This document shows, piece by piece, positions 15,416 through 18,863 of a stretch of 18,863 nt of DNA. The DNA is from Candidatus Hodarchaeota archaeon (GTDB taxonomy: Archaea; Asgardarchaeota; Heimdallarchaeia; Hodarchaeales; Hodarchaeaceae), in assembly GCA_016840305.1 (NCBI GenBank), contig JAEOSP010000103.1, positions 1 to 18,863 on the forward strand, read 5' to 3'. A program made the translations under genes and the position numbers. The first letter of the stretch is position 1. Every line of letters begins with the position of its first letter. The notes below the pieces were generated by a model. That model saw nothing but the letters and a program-made list of their open reading frames with translations. It was not told the origin of the DNA and made no database searches.

Positions 15416-15561
15416 TCTTTCAAGTGTTAATCTAAAGAATTATGCCTAGATTTCATCTATCAAAGCCTATAAATATCAAAAATTCAGTTTTTGTTTAACT
15501 AGAAGGGTATTTAGAAAATTATTGTCCGATAGTTAGAAAAAAACAAGGAAAGGCATTTAAA

Positions 15562-15669
15562 GTGAAGAACTACTATAATGCTAGATCTAAAAAAGAACAC
15601 AAAGCAGTAAATCCTTTTGTAAAAGTTTTTAAAGGGTTTTTTTATAGGTTCACTAGATTTGTTATCTAA
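15562..15669 (+). CDS. Possible small basic protein (35 residues), weakly supported
   Basis: A GTG at 15562 opens a 35-codon frame ending in TAA at 15667-15669: MKNYYNARSKKEHKAVNP followed by VKVFKGFFYRFTRFVI-type sequence. It is strongly basic, with an aromatic/hydrophobic C-terminal helix. AAGGAAAGG lies 8 bases upstream (15545-15553), and a TATA-like box at 15468-15477 could drive it. The frame is open further upstream, to 15499, but without a start codon. Against it: it is short, GTG-started, and a hairpin + T tract lies inside it. I recognise no family. Confidence 0.2.
   Translation: MKNYYNARSKKEHKAVNPFVKVFKGFFYRFTRFVI
15609..15643 (+). terminator. Hairpin plus T7 between the ATPase and histone genes
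   Basis: AAATCCTTT (15609-15617) pairs with AAAGGGTTT (15631-15639): 9 pairs, one T-G wobble, with a 13-base loop. The T run continues to 15643. It would end transcription from the ATPase gene (stop 194 bases upstream) or from a short RNA starting near 15500. Confidence 0.5.
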
Positions 15670-15692
15670 AGTACTAAACTTTGAATTAAAAC

Positions 15693-15700
15693 TATAATTT
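15693..15700 (+). promoter_or_regulatory. TATA-like box for the histone gene
   Basis: TATAATTT, about 45 bases before the ATG at 15743. A start site about 25 bases downstream would leave a leader of roughly 20 bases that carries the GGTGA site. Confidence 0.4.
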
Positions 15701-15730
15701 GACGAATCAAAAATCTAAAATACGATAAAA

Positions 15731-15735
15731 GGTGA
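15731..15735 (+). promoter_or_regulatory. Strong Shine-Dalgarno site of the histone gene
   Basis: GGTGA, 7 bases before the ATG at 15743, is a canonical archaeal ribosome-binding site and fits a highly expressed gene. Confidence 0.65.
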
Positions 15736-15742
15736 AAAGAAA

Positions 15743-16168
15743 ATGGGTGTTTTTGCTAAAGCAAGATCAGAGGCAATAATGAAGAGTGCTGGTGCAGAAC
15801 GTATTTCTGCTAAAGCTCTCGAACGAATGGATGAATTAGTAGCTGAATTTGGTCAGAACGTATCTAAAGCAGCTATTGAGTTTGCTAAAGCAGCTGGCCG
15901 TAAAACGGTTCAAGGAGCTGACGTTAAATTAGCTGTTTCAAAAATTGGAGAACCTAAGAGCTCTCCTACGGGAAAATCCCGTGCTTTTGCGAAAGCACGA
16001 GTTGAACGACTTATCAGAGATGCAGGCGCAGATAGGGTAGCTTCAGATGCAGTTGACAAATTAAATACAGATCTTGAAAATTACTGCTATACGCTAGCCA
16101 AATCTGCAATCGAAATTGCACGACACGCCAAACGTAAGACCCTTAAAGATACAGATATTATGCCGTAA
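15743..16168 (+). CDS. Archaeal histone doublet (two fused histone folds)
   Basis: 141 residues with two HMf-like histone folds in one chain: fold 1 about 4-66, linker 67-80 (SKIGEPKSSPTGKS), fold 2 about 81-141. Fold 1 has 'SAGAERIS' and 'GRKTVQGADVKLAV'; fold 2 has 'DAGADRVA' and 'KRKTLKDTDI'. The DNA-binding R-K-T loop is kept in both (53-55 and 131-133), as is the Arg of the AER/ADR loop. The folds differ at the tetramer interface: the His matching HMfB His49 is H128 in fold 2 but Ala50 in fold 1, while the Asp matching Asp59 is in both (D60, D138). Fold 2 stops right after 'DIMP', so its last helix is missing. Single archaeal histones are about 67 residues and pair as dimers; this chain would be a built-in pseudodimer. 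It has its own promoter, a strong ribosome site and a terminator. Confidence 0.95.
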   Translation: MGVFAKARSEAIMKSAGAERISAKALERMDELVAEFGQNVSKAAIEFAKAAGRKTVQGADVKLAVSKIGEPKSSPTGKSRAFAKARVERLIRDAGADRVASDAVDKLNTDLENYCYTLAKSAIEIARHAKRKTLKDTDIMP

Positions 16169-16196
16169 GCATAGTATTCTTTCCCCTCTTTTTTTT
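16154..16196 (+). terminator. Intrinsic terminator with the histone stop codon in the loop
   Basis: GATATTATGC (16154-16163) pairs with GCATAGTATT (16169-16178): 10 pairs, two of them G-T wobbles. The loop CGTAA carries the TAA stop (16166-16168). A C/T-rich spacer and T8 (16189-16196) follow. Confidence 0.7.
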
Positions 16197-16229
16197 AATA
16201 AGTTCTCTTCTAGTTGCTGTGTACATTAA

Positions 16230-18146
16230 ATGAACAATGATTTTGGCCGAAAAACAAAGGATCTAGGCCAATATTATACTCCCTCAAGTATAGTAGAATT
16301 TATTGTTAATAATACGATTGGTTCTCTGCTTAAATCATCTGATAGAACATCTTTTGATGAGATAACAATACTTGACCCATCAGTTGGTAAGGGAGCTTTC
16401 TTAATAGGTGCGAAAAATTACTTAGAAGCCTATCAAATACAAAAAAATCCAGAAATAGAGAATGGTTCACAAACTAAAATAGAAATCGTTGTAAATAACT
16501 TATATGGGATTGATATTGATCTAAAACAGGTAAAAGATACCCGTTCTGCCCTCGGTCATCCAGAATTTATTGGAAATATTAAACAATTTGATGCACTTGT
16601 TCCAGCTCCAGACATAAGCGAGAATGTTAGTGATATAACCCCCCTTTACGCTCTTCGTCTGCGTTATAAAAAAGCTTACATTGAAAATGACACACATATT
16701 ATCAATGAAACTAAAAATCAAATACTAGAATTAGAGAGGATAATTAGAAAAAATACTCTAGAGACATTCAACGGGGATAGGGGCAAGGTATTCCCCCTTG
16801 CTTGGGAAGAGATTTTTCCTGAAACTGGAGGGAAATTCAACGTGATCATCGGTAATCCACCTTGGGGAGCTGATATTACACGAATCAAGTATCAGGTATC
16901 TTACTTAAAATCAGCCACATCACAGATGGACTCTTGGAGTTTATTTATTGAAAGAAGCGTACTTGGATTACGAAAAGGTGGATTAATTGGTTTTGTTGTA
17001 CCGAATACACTGCTCTTGAATCCTAATTATTCTCAGATACGTTCAATTCTTCTTTCAACATGTCAAATAACACATCTAGTTAATCTTGGAGAAGGTATAT
17101 TTCCAGGTGTTTCACAGCCAGCTATGATCCTCATAGCTAGAAAAACACGTAATGAGCCTTCTCACAAAATCTCTATAATACCTAGTATTACTAAGCAGGT
17201 TAGAGAAGAAATATTGGCTGATATGCCTAATTTTACATTTAGTTCTCCTCTATCATGTCTTCAAACTCGTTTTAGTAATAATTTTAATAAAGAATTCGAT
17301 ATTTTCTCATTAGAGTTAGACGATTTTGTAAAAATTGTTGAAAAAGACCTTTACTCAGACCAGAAACAAGTTTGCAATCTTGGAACACTTGTTAAGAATG
17401 GTAGAGGAGTCGAGATAGGGAAAAAGGGAAAAATTGTGCAGTGCCCCCTATGCAAATGTTGGAGTTCACCGCCTCTGATAGAGCGGAAATGCAGAACTTT
17501 CAATTGTGGTTACAACCTATCTTCAATGGACAAAGAAATCGAAATTGTACATGATTCAATGATAGATCCTTTAATTGATCGACCATTCCTTGTTGGATAT
17601 CAAATACAACGATACTTCACTCATCGAGAGAAGTACATTTCGGTTCAATATACAGGTATTAATTATAAAACCCCAGAATTGTATCAAAGTCCAAAATTAC
17701 TAGTAAGAAAAACGGGGAAAGGGATGAATTGGGTTATCGACTATCAAAATAGATGGGTATCACAGGTAGTGTATATTTTCCAGCTAAAGGAAAATTTAAA
17801 AGAAATATATAAATCAATATCGTTGGAATACTTATTAGGTATTCTGAATTCTCAGATGATGAAGAATTACGTTATTTCAAAGGTTTTAGATCCTAATCGT
17901 ACTGAATTTCCTCATTTTGTTCAGAAATCCATACTACAACTGCCGATAAAAATTCCTCTTTCAAAAGAAGAAATTGTGCTAAGCAAAATGATCCATAATA
18001 TTGCTTCTAAACTTCAACTTTTATATCAACAACAACATGAGGAGGGTTCAACTACGAAAAGAAAAAGTAAGCTGCAGGATCAAATCCAAAAAAATGAAGA
18101 AGAAATGGAAAAGGTTGTAACAACAATTTATTCAATTATCAGCTAA
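16230..18146 (+). CDS. N6-adenine DNA methyltransferase (TaqI/Eco57I-like) with zinc-ribbon insertion
   Basis: 638 residues. The N-terminal catalytic domain carries the gamma-class amino-methyltransferase motifs: motif X 'GQYYTP' (13-18), motif I 'DPSVGKGAF' (49-57, a variant of DPxxGxGxF), motif II 'YGIDID' (92-97), 'QFDAL' (119-123) and catalytic motif IV 'NPPW' (209-212). The C-terminal part is a TaqI-like target-recognition domain ('LLVRKTGKGMNWVIDYQNRWVSQ' in two pieces around 491-512). A Cys cluster C405-x2-C408 ... C421-x4-C426 within that half looks like a zinc ribbon, then a C-terminal Lys/Glu-rich coil (605-630). The chain begins directly at motif X, so the N-terminal nuclease of type IIG enzymes is absent, and no endonuclease gene is next to it. 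It is thus either a solitary methyltransferase or one whose partner lies outside. It starts 61 bases after the histone stop with no clear Shine-Dalgarno, perhaps leaderless. Confidence 0.88.
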   Translation: MNNDFGRKTKDLGQYYTPSSIVEFIVNNTIGSLLKSSDRTSFDEITILDPSVGKGAFLIGAKNYLEAYQIQKNPEIENGSQTKIEIVVNNLYGIDIDLKQVKDTRSALGHPEFIGNIKQFDALVPAPDISENVSDITPLYALRLRYKKAYIENDTHIINETKNQILELERIIRKNTLETFNGDRGKVFPLAWEEIFPETGGKFNVIIGNPPWGADITRIKYQVSYLKSATSQMDSWSLFIERSVLGLRKGGLIGFVVPNTLLLNPNYSQIRSILLSTCQITHLVNLGEGIFPGVSQPAMILIARKTRNEPSHKISIIPSITKQVREEILADMPNFTFSSPLSCLQTRFSNNFNKEFDIFSLELDDFVKIVEKDLYSDQKQVCNLGTLVKNGRGVEIGKKGKIVQCPLCKCWSSPPLIERKCRTFNCGYNLSSMDKEIEIVHDSMIDPLIDRPFLVGYQIQRYFTHREKYISVQYTGINYKTPELYQSPKLLVRKTGKGMNWVIDYQNRWVSQVVYIFQLKENLKEIYKSISLEYLLGILNSQMMKNYVISKVLDPNRTEFPHFVQKSILQLPIKIPLSKEEIVLSKMIHNIASKLQLLYQQQHEEGSTTKRKSKLQDQIQKNEEEMEKVVTTIYSIIS

Positions 18147-18207
18147 GAAATTCTTATAGTGTGAAGAAAATTCACTGAATCATGCCATAATTGGAGATAT
18201 TCAAACA

Positions 18208-18816
18208 TTGGAGAAACAGTCAAGTCTTTCCGAAGGAAATAAAAAATCAAGTTATTTTAAAACAGAGGAATTAGTGATTATTGCATTATTTGCGGCTCTT
18301 GGAGGAATGTCTAGCACTTTTATTGCTAATATAGCACGTGCAATCTTCCTACCATTAGGAATCCCTGGAAGTGGACAGATAGCCTCTGGATTACACATTA
18401 TCTGGTTTGTTTTAATTTATTTAATGATAAATAAGAAAATTGGAGCTGTACTGCTTTCTGGATTTATAAAAGGATTTATAGAACTTTTTACGGGGAATTC
18501 AATAGGTATAATGGCAATGATTGTTGCTGTTGGGGCAGGAATAACTTTTGAGGTTACAATTTATTTGTACACACGAATAATTAAAACAAAGAGCTATCAA
18601 CATATTGGAATTGCTCTTGCTGCAGGATTAGCATCTCTATCAAATATAGTAATACAATTGGAAACATTTATTGGAAGAAATCTACCACCAGAAATATTTA
18701 CTTTGATTTTAGTATTCAGCTTCCTTTCAGGTATCCTCCTAGCGGGTTATCTTGGAATAATAATTTACAATGTGTTTGAACGATCACAAATTCTAGATTG
18801 GAGAACGAACAGTTAA
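18208..18816 (+). CDS. ECF-type transporter S component (membrane substrate-binding subunit)
   Basis: 202 residues with a short polar N terminus and about six hydrophobic helices. 'TEELVIIALFAALGGMSSTFIANIARAIFLPLGIPGSGQIASGLHII' (in parts from 19-65), 'GAVLLSGFIKGFIELFTGNSIGIMA' and the late 'GILLAGYLGIIIYNVFERS' resemble YkoE/thiamine-precursor-like S components of energy-coupling factor transporters. These bind a vitamin or metal and need the ATPase (EcfA) and scaffold (EcfT) subunits, which are not in the window and may lie just downstream or elsewhere. The only in-frame start before the first helix is the TTG at 18208, with GGAGAT 9 bases upstream (18193-18198). The ligand cannot be told, and the family call rests on overall pattern. 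Confidence 0.7.
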   Translation: MEKQSSLSEGNKKSSYFKTEELVIIALFAALGGMSSTFIANIARAIFLPLGIPGSGQIASGLHIIWFVLIYLMINKKIGAVLLSGFIKGFIELFTGNSIGIMAMIVAVGAGITFEVTIYLYTRIIKTKSYQHIGIALAAGLASLSNIVIQLETFIGRNLPPEIFTLILVFSFLSGILLAGYLGIIIYNVFERSQILDWRTNS

Positions 18817-18839
18817 TATTCAAAAATTTTTATTGAATA
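18817..18839 (+). terminator. Hairpin directly after the S-component stop codon
   Basis: TATTCAA (18817-18823) pairs perfectly with TTGAATA (18833-18839). The 9-base loop contains T5. It begins at the base after the TAA stop. No T tract follows the stem before the window ends, so function as a terminator is tentative. Confidence 0.4.
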
Positions 18840-18863
18840 CATAGACTCAATAACTCATTTAAG

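Larger units (their letters stand above)
15416..15742. other. Intergenic region before the histone gene
   Basis: Contains a good TATA-like element CTATAAATAT (15468-15477), an open frame that could encode a short basic peptide (15562-15669), a terminator-like hairpin (15609-15643), and the histone promoter and ribosome site. No tRNA found. Confidence 0.5.

Noticed and set aside
1..18863. CRISPR array, insertion sequence or prophage
   Set aside because: No regularly spaced direct repeats, transposase, integrase or phage structural genes were seen. Inverted repeats are short and local.

Overview
This window is AT-rich archaeal DNA. The archaeal signs are a histone-fold gene, Shine-Dalgarno sites of the GGTGA type, TATA-like boxes about 25 bases upstream of several starts, a ferredoxin:thioredoxin reductase catalytic subunit, and a large surface protein with a PGF + membrane helix + RKRK tail. 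Together with a SERCA-like P-type ATPase and an acyl-CoA dehydrogenase this gene mix suggests an Asgard archaeon, perhaps of the Heimdallarchaeia side. That lineage is an inference: no rRNA or universal marker gene is present.

Layout. 1-937: two tandem GNAT acetyltransferases (+); the first is cut by the window edge and the second is interrupted by an in-frame TGA. 1024-1664: a translationally coupled glutaredoxin-like protein and ferredoxin:thioredoxin reductase catalytic subunit. 1739-7085: a minus-strand envelope block with a membrane-anchored winged-helix regulator, a small secreted or anchored protein of unknown function, and a ~1290-residue surface protein built around a squalene-cyclase-like toroid. 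7334-9377: a PaaI-like hotdog thioesterase, then a coiled-coil/winged-helix protein coupled to a macrodomain ADP-ribose hydrolase. 9725-10963: an MFS transporter, convergent with an acyl-CoA dehydrogenase (11018-12250). 12581-15415: a Ca2+-type P-type ATPase. 15743-16168: a histone doublet. 16230-18146: a TaqI/Eco57I-like N6-adenine DNA methyltransferase carrying a zinc-ribbon insertion and no nuclease domain. 18208-18816: an ECF-type S component. No tRNA, rRNA, CRISPR array, transposase or integrase was seen.

How the genes may work together. The window is mostly a string of short transcription units, not one pathway. The clear partnerships are glutaredoxin + FTR (ferredoxin-driven disulfide reduction) and coiled-coil/wHTH + macrodomain. 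The most striking non-coding signal is at gene ends: in at least five genes the stop codon sits in or next to the loop of an inverted repeat, and in one more at the base of the stem. Several of these hairpins are followed by a T tract, like bacterial intrinsic terminators. The genes of most interest are the asymmetric histone doublet, the toroid surface protein, and the macrodomain gene whose start codon lies at the foot of a hairpin holding the upstream stop codon.
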